DNA of 12,917 bases from Candidatus Bipolaricaulota bacterium (GCA_021129895.1 JAJOKL010000013.1:1-12917); one strand, 5' to 3'; shown: positions 1 to 6,387, numbered from the stretch's first letter. The notes: generated by a model not told the origin, from the sequence alone. A program made the numbers and translations.

Positions 1-593
1 CCCTCGATCGCCTCCCTCAGGACCTGGGGGATGGCCTGGGCCAGGCGCCGGGCCTCCTCTTCCGACAGGGAGGAAGCCGGCCGGCGCGGGTCGATCCCGG
101 CCCGGAACAGGATCTCCGCTGTGTAGATGTTCCCGATCCCCGCGATCTTCCCCTGGTCCAGAAGCCAGCCTTTTATGGGCATCCGCGACCGCCGCAGGGC
201 TGCAGGGAGCCAGGACAGGTCCCCCAAGGGCTCTGGGCCCAGGTCCCGGTCGAACTCGGCCGTCACCTCCACCGTGGCCAGCCGGCGCCTGTCCACCAGC
301 CACACCGCCCCCCGGGGAAAGTGGAGGGCGAGCCTCACCCGTCCCTCCGGCGGGGCCTCCCCCCACAGGAGCCGGCCGGACATGCGCAGGTGTACCACCA
401 ATAGCTTTTCCGGAAGCTCGAACAGTATGTACTTGCCCCGCCGGGAAAGCTGCCCCACCGGGGCGGGAAGGGAAAGCCCGGCTTCTAGGTGCTCAAAGGC
501 GGGATCGACGGCTTCCACCCGCAATAGCTCCCACCCCTCCACCTGGGGGCGCAGGGCCCGCACCACCGTCTCCACCTCGGGAAGTTCCGGCAT
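1..593 (-). CDS. mutM: Formamidopyrimidine-DNA glycosylase, C-terminus outside window
   Basis: Base-excision repair enzyme that removes oxidised purines such as 8-oxoguanine and nicks the abasic site. The start MPELPEVET is the family hallmark: after Met removal Pro2 is the Schiff-base nucleophile and Glu3 is catalytic. Lys54 (RRGKY) matches the conserved catalytic-loop lysine, Met71 (MSGR) the void-filling methionine, and residues 141-160 (KGWLLDQ, AGIGNIY) the helix-two-turn-helix. About 197 residues are present; the last part and the expected zinc finger lie beyond base 1. The void-filling Arg/Phe pair appears as Arg/Leu (DRRRLAT, near 101-107), a mild deviation. The ATG shares its A/T bases with the stop of the upstream glycosyltransferase (TGATG), and GGGAG lies 6 nt before it, so translation is probably coupled. 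The symbol is used in the sense fpg/mutM. Identification is firm. Confidence 0.95.
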   Translation of the reverse strand, partial: MPELPEVETVVRALRPQVEGWELLRVEAVDPAFEHLEAGLSLPAPVGQLSRRGKYILFELPEKLLVVHLRMSGRLLWGEAPPEGRVRLALHFPRGAVWLVDRRRLATVEVTAEFDRDLGPEPLGDLSWLPAALRRSRMPIKGWLLDQGKIAGIGNIYTAEILFRAGIDPRRPASSLSEEEARRLAQAIPQVLREAIE

Positions 594-1326
594 CAGCAGC
601 TCCCAAGCTCTCCGAACAGCCGCACCAGCTTGCGGGCCGAGGCCTGGAGGGAGTGCGTCCGGGCTTCAGCCAACCCGCCCTCCTTCAGCCGAGCCCGCAA
701 CTCCCCGTCCTCTAGGCCTGCCAGCACCCGCTCGGCGAAGGCCAGCTCGTCCTCCGGGGCACAGAGGGCGTTCTCCCCGTCCCGCAACAGCCCCTTCGTT
801 CCCGGGCCGGGGACGGCCACCACCGGGAGCCCGGTGGCCATCGCTTCCAGCACCCGCAGGCCGCCGTCGGCCCGGGGAAGGGCCAGGAACAGGTCAGCCT
901 GCCGCAGGTAATCCAGCTGCCGGGCCCGCTCCTGGGGCCCGGGGAAGGCCACCAGGTCCAGCCCCAGGGGCAGCACGTGGATGGGCACCCTGACCTCCAA
1001 CCGCAGGAGCTCGTCCCGAATGCCGATGGATTCCACCGTGACCGCGGAACAACGGTTACAGAAAGCCGCCAGTTGGGCCTCGGCCCGGCGCCGGGGGGCG
1101 GAACCCCCACAGGCAGCTGCCCCCCCCGGAAAAGGGGACCATGGACGCCCTGAACGAAGGGAATACCCCACCTGTTGGCTATTCTCGCTGCCGATCTCCC
1201 GCTCCCAAGCCGGACGGGGGAGTAGACCACGTCCAGCTCCACCAGCTCCTCCCGCAGGCGCTGGACGGCGGGGGCCACCCACTCCGGGCACGCCGAAGAA
1301 GCGGCAAAGAGAAGGCCTATCTTCAC
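593..1326 (-). CDS. Short GT4-like glycosyltransferase with a -1 frameshift
   Basis: Two overlapping reading frames together make one protein. The first runs from GTG at 1326 (VKIGLLFAAS) through a Rossmann-like stretch ending WGIPFVQGVHGPLF. The second resumes by about 1100 and carries AVTVESIGIRDEL and the group-1 signature VLEAMATGLPVVAVPG. They join if one base is added to the C8 run at 1120-1127 (G8 on the coding strand), giving 244 residues. A sequencing error, a pseudogene or slippage are all possible. GT4 enzymes are usually 350-400 residues. Here both halves are short: the donor-binding stretch between LPLGLD (119-124) and the EX7E region is nearly absent, and the first Glu of EX7E would be Ala153 (second is Glu161). 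The GTG overlaps the amidohydrolase stop (GTGA), and the stop overlaps the mutM start. Acceptor and product are unknown. Function is doubtful even if the frame is intact. Confidence 0.7.
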
Positions 1327-2822
1327 GTCCTTTCGTAGATGAGCTGGCCGGAGAGGAAGGTCATGTCCACCTGCAGCTCCTCCCACGGGGCCTGACTGGG
1401 GCCAGCGGACAGGACCACCAAGTCGGCCAAATACCCCGGGGCGATCTTCCCCAGTTCCCCCTCAGCGAAGACGGCGTAGGCCCCACCGGAGGTGTAGGCC
1501 CGGAAAGCCACCTCCCAGGGGAGCCGCTGGGCCGGATGGGGTGGGCTGATTGCCCCGGGGAGCCCGAAAAGAGGCCCAATCGGCATCCCATCCGAGCCAA
1601 ACGCCAGCGGCAGTTTCGCTTCAGCCACCCAGGCATGGGGATCGATCACCGCATCCCGGTCCCGACCCAGTCGAGTCTCGTACAGCTTGCCCGGGCCGGA
1701 CCAGCGAGCGGCGAAGTTGGGCTGCATGGACGCCACCAGCCCTAGGTCGCGCATGCGCTGGAGCTGTGCCGGGGTGGGAAGCTCCAAGTGCTCGATCCGG
1801 TGCCTGGCCCCCGGGCTCACCCGGGCCAGCTCACAGGCGGAGATCGCCTCCTCGATGTCCCGATCGCCGATGGCATGTATGGCCACCTGCAACCCCGCCC
1901 TCTCCGCCCCTCGCAGCAGAGTTGCCAGCTCCTCCCGGGTCAGCAGCAGCTCCCCCTGCCCTTCCCCATCCGCATACGGGGAGGTGAGGGCGGCGGTGCG
2001 GGCCCCTATTGACCCGTCCACGAACACCTCCTTCAACCCCTGGATCCGCACCAGCTCGCTCCCGAACCCGCGGCGGATACCCAAGCCCGCCAGGCGGTCC
2101 AGCTCCTCCCTGGGCAGGTACAGGAAAACTCGGGTCCTGAGGAGGCCCCGGGTTTCGGCGAGCTGCAAGGTGGGGAGCACCTGGGGCCCCCCCATATCGG
2201 CCACCGCCGTGATCCCCAAACTGGCGGCGAGTCGGGAGGCGGCGGCCGCTGCCTCCACCAGTGTCTCCCGATCGGGTTGGGCGCAGGCGAGGAGCTCCTC
2301 GGCCGCCTCCTCCCATAGGTGCCCTCGGGCCCGATCCACCAGCTCCCCCTCCGGGCGGAGACACCGGGCCAAGGCCAGGGTGTTGGCTACCGCCAGGTGC
2401 CCGTCCACCCGCATCGCGACCACCGGTTGGTTAGGAAGCCGCCGGTCCAGATCGAGCCGCTCCAGGTAGCGGCGCTCCGGCCACACCGACTCGTCCCACC
2501 CCCGGCCCACTACCCACCCTCCAGGTCGGGCCTTCCCGGCGCGGACCAGCAGCTCCAATGCCTGAGAGAGGGAACCGGCCTGGGATAGGTCCACGTAGAA
2601 CACCCGATCCAGCCCCACTTGCAGGAAGTGAAGATGGGCGTCGAAGAAGCCGGGGAGGAGCGGTCGGCCTTCCAGGTCCAGGAGCTCAGTGCCTGGGCCG
2701 CGCAGGCGCAGCACCTCCTCGCTCCGCCCCACCGCCACGATGCGACCACACCGGATCGCCACCGCGTCGCCCCCCCTTTCCAGGAGCAGGGGAGCATGGT
2801 ATAAGATGAGTTCGGGCGTCAT
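1323..2822 (-). CDS. YtcJ-type metal-dependent amidohydrolase
   Basis: A 499-residue member of the amidohydrolase superfamily, subgroup of YtcJ/LAF3-like enzymes (Amidohydro_3). These are (beta/alpha)8-barrel hydrolases of C-N bonds; substrates are mostly unassigned and I do not infer one. An N-terminal beta-sandwich segment (1-60) precedes the HxH metal motif DAHLHF (61-66; His63, His65). Lys264 in GLKEVFVDGS is where the family has its (often carboxylated) bridging lysine. His316 (AIHAIGD), His345 (HRIEHLE) and Asp411 (GSDGMPIG) complete the metal and catalytic set, and a C-terminal beta-sandwich strand set (GYLADLVVL) closes the fold. There is no signal peptide, so it is cytoplasmic. It is first in a minus-strand operon with the glycosyltransferase and mutM; the stop overlaps the next start. 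TATAAT lies 9 nt before the ATG, so the mRNA may have almost no leader. A GAGG 3-4 nt before ATG could otherwise serve as a weak ribosome site. Confidence 0.9.
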   Translation of the reverse strand: MTPELILYHAPLLLERGGDAVAIRCGRIVAVGRSEEVLRLRGPGTELLDLEGRPLLPGFFDAHLHFLQVGLDRVFYVDLSQAGSLSQALELLVRAGKARPGGWVVGRGWDESVWPERRYLERLDLDRRLPNQPVVAMRVDGHLAVANTLALARCLRPEGELVDRARGHLWEEAAEELLACAQPDRETLVEAAAAASRLAASLGITAVADMGGPQVLPTLQLAETRGLLRTRVFLYLPREELDRLAGLGIRRGFGSELVRIQGLKEVFVDGSIGARTAALTSPYADGEGQGELLLTREELATLLRGAERAGLQVAIHAIGDRDIEEAISACELARVSPGARHRIEHLELPTPAQLQRMRDLGLVASMQPNFAARWSGPGKLYETRLGRDRDAVIDPHAWVAEAKLPLAFGSDGMPIGPLFGLPGAISPPHPAQRLPWEVAFRAYTSGGAYAVFAEGELGKIAPGYLADLVVLSAGPSQAPWEELQVDMTFLSGQLIYERT

Positions 2823-2831
2823 CGCCTCAGG

Positions 2832-2839
2832 ATTATAGC
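2832..2839. promoter_or_regulatory. Overlapping divergent -10 boxes, amidohydrolase / tsaC
   Basis: The core ATTATA (2832-2837) reads TATAAT on the minus strand, a consensus -10 box ending 9 nt before the amidohydrolase ATG. On the plus strand the same bases give TATAGC (2834-2839), ending 9 nt before the tsaC ATG. The whole divergent gap is only 26 bp. No good -35 is visible at 17 bp on either side. An alternative plus-strand promoter is TTTCCA (2778-2783), 16 bp, TATAAG (2800-2805), which would leave a normal leader containing GAGGG for tsaC. Confidence 0.5.
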
Positions 2840-2848
2840 GAGGGCAAG

Positions 2849-3874
2849 ATGGAGCTTGACACGAAGCTGCTGGGGTGCAGCGAAGCGGACATCGCCCGGG
2901 CTGCGGCCATCATCCGGGCCGGGGGCCTGGTGGCCTTCCCCACCGAGACGGTGTACGGGCTGGGGGCGGACGCCCTATCGGCACAGGCGGTGGCCCGGAT
3001 CTTCGAGGCCAAGGCCCGCCCCAGGTTCGATCCCGTCATCGTGCACGTGGCCTCCTGGGAGGAGGCGGAGCGGCTGTGGTGGAGGGTGCCGGAGCTGGCC
3101 CGGAAGCTGGCGGAGCGGTTCTGGCCCGGTCCCCTAACCCTGGTGCTCCCCAAGTCCCAGCTGGTGCCGGACATCGTGACCGCGGGACTGTCCACGGTGG
3201 CGGTGCGGATGCCGGACCATGAGGCAGCGCTGACCCTGATCCGGGCCGCTGGCCGACCCATCGCTGCCCCCTCCGCCAATCGGTTCGGCCGGCCCAGCCC
3301 CACCCACCACCAGCACGTGCTGGAGTCCCTGGGAGGGAAGATAGAGGCGGTGCTCGCCTGTGGCCCCACCCCGGTGGGGATCGAGTCCACGGTGATCTCC
3401 CTTACGGAGGACCCGCCCTGGGTGCTGCGCCCCGGGGGGACGCCACTGGAGGCCCTGCAGGAGCTGGTGGGGGAGCTGCGGCTGGAGCCGCCGCGGGTGT
3501 ACCAAGGCGCTGCCCCTGCCCCGGGTACGCTACCCCGCCACTACGTGCCCGAGACCCCGTTGTTCCTGCTTGAGGGGGGGACCCCGCCCCGCGGGGAAAG
3601 GCTCCCCCGCAAGCGGTGTGGCCTGCTCGCCTTTCGCCAGGGCTGGCACGACTTCGCCCGGGTCGAGGTGCTGTCGGAGACGGGGGACCTCAGGGAAGCG
3701 GCGGCGAACTTCTTCTCCGCCTTGCATGCCCTGGACCGGGCCGGCCTGGCCGCCATCGTGGCCGAGCCGGTGCCCGAAGAAGGCCTTGGGGTGGCGATCA
3801 TGGACCGGCTCAAGCGGGCCGCCGCCGGCCGCGCTCGCTTGGACGCAAGCTGGGTGTGGATCTCAAGGAGGTAA
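2849..3874 (+). CDS. tsaC: L-threonylcarbamoyladenylate synthase, Sua5 type
   Basis: Makes threonylcarbamoyl-AMP from threonine, bicarbonate and ATP, the first step of the universal t6A37 modification of ANN-decoding tRNAs. The 341 residues show the YrdC-like domain (about 8-200): GGLVAFPTETVYGLGADA, the K/R anchor KARPRF, VAVRMPDH and the signature RPIAAPSANRFGRPSPT. Next comes a linker with the APGTLPRHYVPE motif (SPGMxxxHYxP-like), typical of Sua5 over short TsaC, then a C-terminal Rossmann-like Sua5 domain to the end. Length fits Sua5 (about 340), so tsaC2/sua5 would be equally good names. The ATG has GAGGG 5 nt upstream. The stop codon TAA lies inside the Shine-Dalgarno of the next gene, so the two are co-transcribed. 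Cytoplasmic; very likely essential. Confidence 0.95.
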   Translation: MELDTKLLGCSEADIARAAAIIRAGGLVAFPTETVYGLGADALSAQAVARIFEAKARPRFDPVIVHVASWEEAERLWWRVPELARKLAERFWPGPLTLVLPKSQLVPDIVTAGLSTVAVRMPDHEAALTLIRAAGRPIAAPSANRFGRPSPTHHQHVLESLGGKIEAVLACGPTPVGIESTVISLTEDPPWVLRPGGTPLEALQELVGELRLEPPRVYQGAAPAPGTLPRHYVPETPLFLLEGGTPPRGERLPRKRCGLLAFRQGWHDFARVEVLSETGDLREAAANFFSALHALDRAGLAAIVAEPVPEEGLGVAIMDRLKRAAAGRARLDASWVWISRR

Positions 3875-3875
3875 C

Positions 3876-4391
3876 ATGCGCCTTTCCGGAAAGAGAGTAG
3901 CCGTACTTGTGGCCGACATGTACCAGGAACTCGAGTTCTGGTATCCGTACCTGCGGCTCCAGGAGGAGGGGGCGAAGGTGGTGGCGGTGGGCCCGGAGAA
4001 GGGGGAGTACAAGAGCAAGCTGGGGTATCCGGCGAGGGCCGAGCTCTCCGGGGCGGAGGTGCGCGCCCAGGACTTCGACGCCGTCGTCATCCCCGGCGGC
4101 TACGCCCCCGACTATATGAGGAGGAGCCCGGAGCTGGTGGCCTTCGTGCGGGAGCTGGCCGAGTCCGGGAAGGTGGTGGCCGCCATCTGCCATGGCGGGT
4201 GGATGCTGTGCTCGGCCCGGGTGGTGGAGGGAAAGCGGGTGACCAGTTTCTATGCCATCCGGGACGACCTTGAAAACGCGGGGGCGACCTGGGTAGATGA
4301 GCCCGTGGTAAGGGACGGGAACCTGATCACCTCACGCGTCCCCAGCGATCTCCCCGCCTTCCTGCGGGAGATCATCGCCGCTCTCGGCTGA
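3876..4391 (+). CDS. DJ-1/PfpI family protein (YhbO/PfpI-like)
   Basis: A 171-residue single-domain flavodoxin-like protein close in layout to Pyrococcus PfpI. It shows an N-terminal strand AVLVADMYQELEF with Glu18, YPYLRLQEEG, VIPGGYAPD, the nucleophile elbow AICHGGWML (Cys105, His106), and a C-terminal SRVPSDLPAF. PfpI was described as an intracellular protease; relatives are reported as glyoxalase or deglycase stress proteins, so activity is left open. The PfpI Glu74 that completes the active site is Asp79 here (GGYAPDY), as in other YhbO-like proteins. I chose ATG 3876 because AAGGAGGT (3865-3872) precedes it by 3 nt. The frame is open further upstream, but that part overlaps tsaC in another frame. 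It follows tsaC by one base and ends 2 bp before a convergent tRNA gene, with no terminator seen. Confidence 0.92.
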   Translation: MRLSGKRVAVLVADMYQELEFWYPYLRLQEEGAKVVAVGPEKGEYKSKLGYPARAELSGAEVRAQDFDAVVIPGGYAPDYMRRSPELVAFVRELAESGKVVAAICHGGWMLCSARVVEGKRVTSFYAIRDDLENAGATWVDEPVVRDGNLITSRVPSDLPAFLREIIAALG

Positions 4392-4393
4392 GC

Positions 4394-4471
4394 TGGCGCG
4401 CCCGGGAGGACTCGAACCCCCAACCCTCGGCTCCGAAGGCCGATGCTCTGATCCGATTGAGCTACGGGCGC
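4394..4471 (-). tRNA. tRNA-Arg(TCG)
   Basis: Cloverleaf read on the minus strand: acceptor GCGCCCG pairs CGGGCGC, D stem GCTC/GAGC, anticodon stem TCGGC/GCCGA with loop CTTCGGA (anticodon TCG), and T arm GGGGG-TTCGAGT-CCTCC. The CCA end is encoded (4396-4394). The acceptor and T arms are identical to those of the Arg(TCT) gene two places upstream, which suggests duplication and anticodon divergence. Last gene of the cluster; its 5' end touches the CCA of tRNA-His with no spacer. Confidence 0.95.
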
Positions 4472-4547
4472 TGGGAGGAGCGACGGGACTCGAACCCGCA
4501 ACCCCTGCGGCCACAGCGCAGTGCTCTGCCTTTGAGCTACGCTCCCC
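4472..4547 (-). tRNA. tRNA-His(GTG)
   Basis: Anticodon loop CTGTGGC in stem CTGCG/CGCAG gives GTG. The acceptor GGGAGCG pairs CGCTCCT with one G-T pair. The extra G at -1 (4547) is encoded opposite C73 (4475), the identity feature recognised by histidyl-tRNA synthetase. CCA is encoded. Both ends abut neighbouring tRNAs: G-1 directly follows the CCA of Arg(TCT), and its CCA directly precedes Arg(TCG). Confidence 0.95.
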
Positions 4548-4625
4548 TGGCGCGCCCGGGAGGACTCGAACCCCCGGCCTGCGGCTTAGAAGGCCGCTGC
4601 TCTCATCCAACTGAGCTACGGGCGC
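4548..4625 (-). tRNA. tRNA-Arg(TCT)
   Basis: Acceptor GCGCCCG/CGGGCGC, D arm GCTC-AGTTGGATGA-GAGC, anticodon stem GCGGC/GCCGC with loop CTTCTAA (anticodon TCT, for AGA/AGG), and T arm GGGGG-TTCGAGT-CCTCC. CCA is encoded at 4550-4548 and runs straight into G-1 of tRNA-His. A 75-bp spacer with a heptad inverted repeat lies on its 5' side. Confidence 0.95.
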
Positions 4626-4632
4626 AAACCCC

Positions 4633-4694
4633 GTGACGCGTGACCGGTGACGCGTGACAAGATCACCTTTTTCCCGTCACGCGTTACGCGTCAC
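4633..4694. repeat. Heptad-phased inverted repeat in tRNA spacer (GTGACGC type)
   Basis: Lies between tRNA-Gly and tRNA-Arg(TCT). The left arm is a 7-bp tandem series GTGACGC, GTGACCG, GTGACGC, GTGAC (4633-4658). The right arm is GTCACGC, GTTACGC, GTCACCG (4676-4696). The arms are reverse complements; the best 19-bp alignment has 3 mismatches, around a loop with a T5 tract (4668-4672). In the tRNA precursor this would form a long hairpin. Flanks are plain, with no target-site duplication or open reading frame. Confidence 0.8.
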
Positions 4695-4700
4695 CGTCTC

Positions 4701-4774
4701 TGGAGCGGGTAGCGGGAATCGAACCCGCGTCACTGGCTTGGAAGGCCAGTGCTCTACCATTGAGCTATACCCGC
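4701..4774 (-). tRNA. tRNA-Gly(TCC)
   Basis: Acceptor GCGGGTA pairs TACCCGC, D stem GCTC/GAGC with short loop AATGGTA, anticodon stem CTGGC/GCCAG with loop CTTCCAA (anticodon TCC), and T arm GCGGG-TTCGATT-CCCGC. Discriminator T73 and an encoded CCA (4703-4701). Heptad-repeat spacers flank it on both sides. Confidence 0.95.
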
Positions 4775-4782
4775 GGAACGGC

Positions 4783-4843
4783 CAGTCGCAAGCCCCAAAG
4801 TCTCAAGTCCAGCCTGCGACTTTGGACTTTCGACTTGCAACTG
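4783..4843. repeat. Heptad-phased inverted repeat in tRNA spacer (CGACTTT type)
   Basis: Lies between tRNA-Pro(CGG) and tRNA-Gly. The right arm (4814-4843) is a 7-bp series TGCGACT, TTGGACT, TTCGACT, TGCAACT. The left arm (4783-4812) has AGTCGCA, AGTCTCA and AGTCCAG spaced to match. Read antiparallel the two 30-nt arms pair with a few mismatches and one slip. The design and length resemble the GTGACGC repeat 90 bp away, but the heptamer sequence is unrelated. Confidence 0.75.
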
Positions 4844-4848
4844 ATCTT

Positions 4849-4926
4849 TGGTCGGAGAGGGCGGATTCGAACCGCCGACCTCAGCGTCCCGAACGCTGCG
4901 CGCTAACCAGGCTGCGCTACTCTCCG
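4849..4926 (-). tRNA. tRNA-Pro(CGG)
   Basis: Acceptor CGGAGAG/CTCTCCG with A73 and encoded CCA, D stem GCGC/GCGC, anticodon stem CAGCG/CGCTG with loop TTCGGGA (anticodon CGG), and T arm GGCGG-TTCGAAT-CCGCC. The C1-G72 pair is typical of bacterial tRNA-Pro. First gene of the five-tRNA minus-strand cluster, 23 bp after the htrA stop. Confidence 0.95.
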
Positions 4927-4937
4927 ACCTCGGGTCT

Positions 4938-4943
4938 ATTTTA
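4938..4943 (-). promoter_or_regulatory. Candidate -10 box of the five-tRNA cluster
   Basis: TAAAAT (5 of 6 to consensus) lies 11 nt before the tRNA-Pro(CGG) 5' end, between it and the htrA stop codon. No good -35 is present 16-18 bp upstream (TCCTCC/TTCCTC). The box sits in the loop of a weak 6-bp palindrome, TCGGGT (4930-4935) / ACCCGA (4943-4948). Read-through from htrA is an alternative source of the tRNA transcript. Confidence 0.4.
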
Positions 4944-4949
4944 CCCGAA

Positions 4950-6365
4950 CTAGCGGAGGAGGAGGAACCGCGTCCGGCCCTCCCTGAGCACGGTGAGGAG
5001 TACCTCCTCGTCCTCGGAGAGGTCCTGAACGGCAGCGTTCCAATCCTGGACGGTGAGGATGGGCTGCCGGTTCACCTCCAGGATCACGTCGCCTTCCTCC
5101 ACCCCGCCCCAGTAGGCCTTGGAGCCGGGCTCCACCGCTACCACCACCACGCCCCGGGCGGTGTCCAGTCCGTACCGCTCGGCCAACTCAGGGGTGATGG
5201 CCTGCACGGTGAGCCCGAACTTCTGGATGCCCTGCTCCGACTCCGCCGGCGGGAGGGCGACCAGCTCCTCCTCGCTGGGGCGCTCCCCCAGGGTCACCGA
5301 GATGGTCAGCCGCTCCCCATCCCGGACGATCTCCAGCTGGACCACTTCCCCGGGGGCGCGGTACATGATCTCGGTCTGGAGCTCGTCGGTGCTCCCCACC
5401 GGGACTCCGTGCACGGACACGATCACGTCCCCGGACTGGAGGCCGGCCTCCTCGGCCGGGGACCCCCTGACCACGTCCGCCACCAGCACCCCCTCGCCGG
5501 GGGCGACCCCGAACTGCTCCTCCATCCCGGGGGTGATGTTTTGGATGTACACCCCCAGCCAGCCCCGGGTCACCACCCCAGCGGAGATCAGTTGGGGCAG
5601 CACCCACTTGATCTCGTCGATGGGCACCGCGAAGTTGATCCCTTCCACCGCCAGGCCCCTCGCCTCCCGGGCGATGATGGTGTTCATCCCCACTACCTCT
5701 CCGTAGGCGTTGACCAGAGGACCACCGGAGTTACCGGGGTTGATGGCGGCATCGGTCTGGATCATGCGCCGGAAGTAGCCCGAGCCGTCCGGCCGGGGCA
5801 CGCTCCGGTTCAGGGCGGACACGATCCCCAGCGTGACCGTGTAGTCGAACCCAAGCGGATTTCCGATGGCGATCACCCAATCCCCCACTTCCAGGGCACC
5901 GGAGCTCCCCAGGGGGGCGGTGGGGAGATCATCGGCGTCCTTGAGCGCCAATACTGCCAGGTCCAGCCACTGGTCAGCCCCCACCAGCTCCGCCTGCAGT
6001 ATCCGCCCGTCCTGGGCGGTGATCCTGATGGCCTCAGCACCGTCCACCACGTGCAGGTTGGTGAGCACGTACTTCGCCCCCTGGTACTCCACGATGAACC
6101 CCGAGCCCAGGGAGGTCACCTGCCGCTCCCCGAACGGGGGTTCCCCGAAGAACCGGCGGAAGAACGGGTCTTGGAACAGCTCCTCCCACCAACCGCTTAT
6201 CTGCTTGGTGGCGTCCACCCGCACCACGGCCGGGCCCACCTGGGCGATGGCCGCCCTGATGGCCGCCTGGCCGGATATGGCGATCTGATCCTGCACCGTC
6301 CCCGATGCCAGGGCAGGGGAAACTACGAGAATAGCCGCGAACAACCCAAACAACACCTTCCGCAT
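4950..6365 (-). CDS. HtrA/DegP-type serine protease with two PDZ domains
   Basis: Envelope protein-quality-control protease of the Do family, 471 residues. A Sec signal peptide (about 1-21, cut after PALA) exports it to the periplasm or cell exterior. The chymotrypsin-like domain follows with an LA-type loop (FFGEPPFGE, 72-80), His105 (TNLHVV), Asp135 (LDLAVL) and Ser213 (GNSGGPLV); the triad is intact. PDZ1 covers about 268-360 (carboxylate loop near RGWLGV) and PDZ2 about 380-471 (KFGLTVQ, GVVVVAV). Length and layout fit DegP/DegQ; which paralogue cannot be decided here. The ATG is set by the very strong GAGGAGGTGATG sequence a few bases upstream. A TATCAT -10 candidate (6394-6389) precedes it. 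The gene points toward the tRNA cluster with only 23 bp between. Confidence 0.95.
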   Translation of the reverse strand: MRKVLFGLFAAILVVSPALASGTVQDQIAISGQAAIRAAIAQVGPAVVRVDATKQISGWWEELFQDPFFRRFFGEPPFGERQVTSLGSGFIVEYQGAKYVLTNLHVVDGAEAIRITAQDGRILQAELVGADQWLDLAVLALKDADDLPTAPLGSSGALEVGDWVIAIGNPLGFDYTVTLGIVSALNRSVPRPDGSGYFRRMIQTDAAINPGNSGGPLVNAYGEVVGMNTIIAREARGLAVEGINFAVPIDEIKWVLPQLISAGVVTRGWLGVYIQNITPGMEEQFGVAPGEGVLVADVVRGSPAEEAGLQSGDVIVSVHGVPVGSTDELQTEIMYRAPGEVVQLEIVRDGERLTISVTLGERPSEEELVALPPAESEQGIQKFGLTVQAITPELAERYGLDTARGVVVVAVEPGSKAYWGGVEEGDVILEVNRQPILTVQDWNAAVQDLSEDEEVLLTVLREGRTRFLLLR

Positions 6366-6387
6366 CCCTACATCACCTCCTCAGGGG

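Noticed and set aside
1141..1745. Several plus-strand frames across the amidohydrolase/glycosyltransferase operon
   Set aside because: All are antisense to proteins with recognisable motifs and have no ribosome sites or family signals.
2856..2861. Perfect TTGACA on the plus strand
   Set aside because: It lies inside the first codons of tsaC and no -10-like sequence occurs 16-18 bp downstream.
3570..3875. Upstream extension of the pfpI frame
   Set aside because: It overlaps the Sua5 C-terminal domain in another frame, has low-complexity composition, and a strong Shine-Dalgarno marks ATG 3876 instead.
4930..4948. Hairpin TCGGGT/ACCCGA after htrA as a terminator
   Set aside because: The stem is 6 bp with no U-run on the minus strand, and the tRNA 5' end follows 4 nt later.
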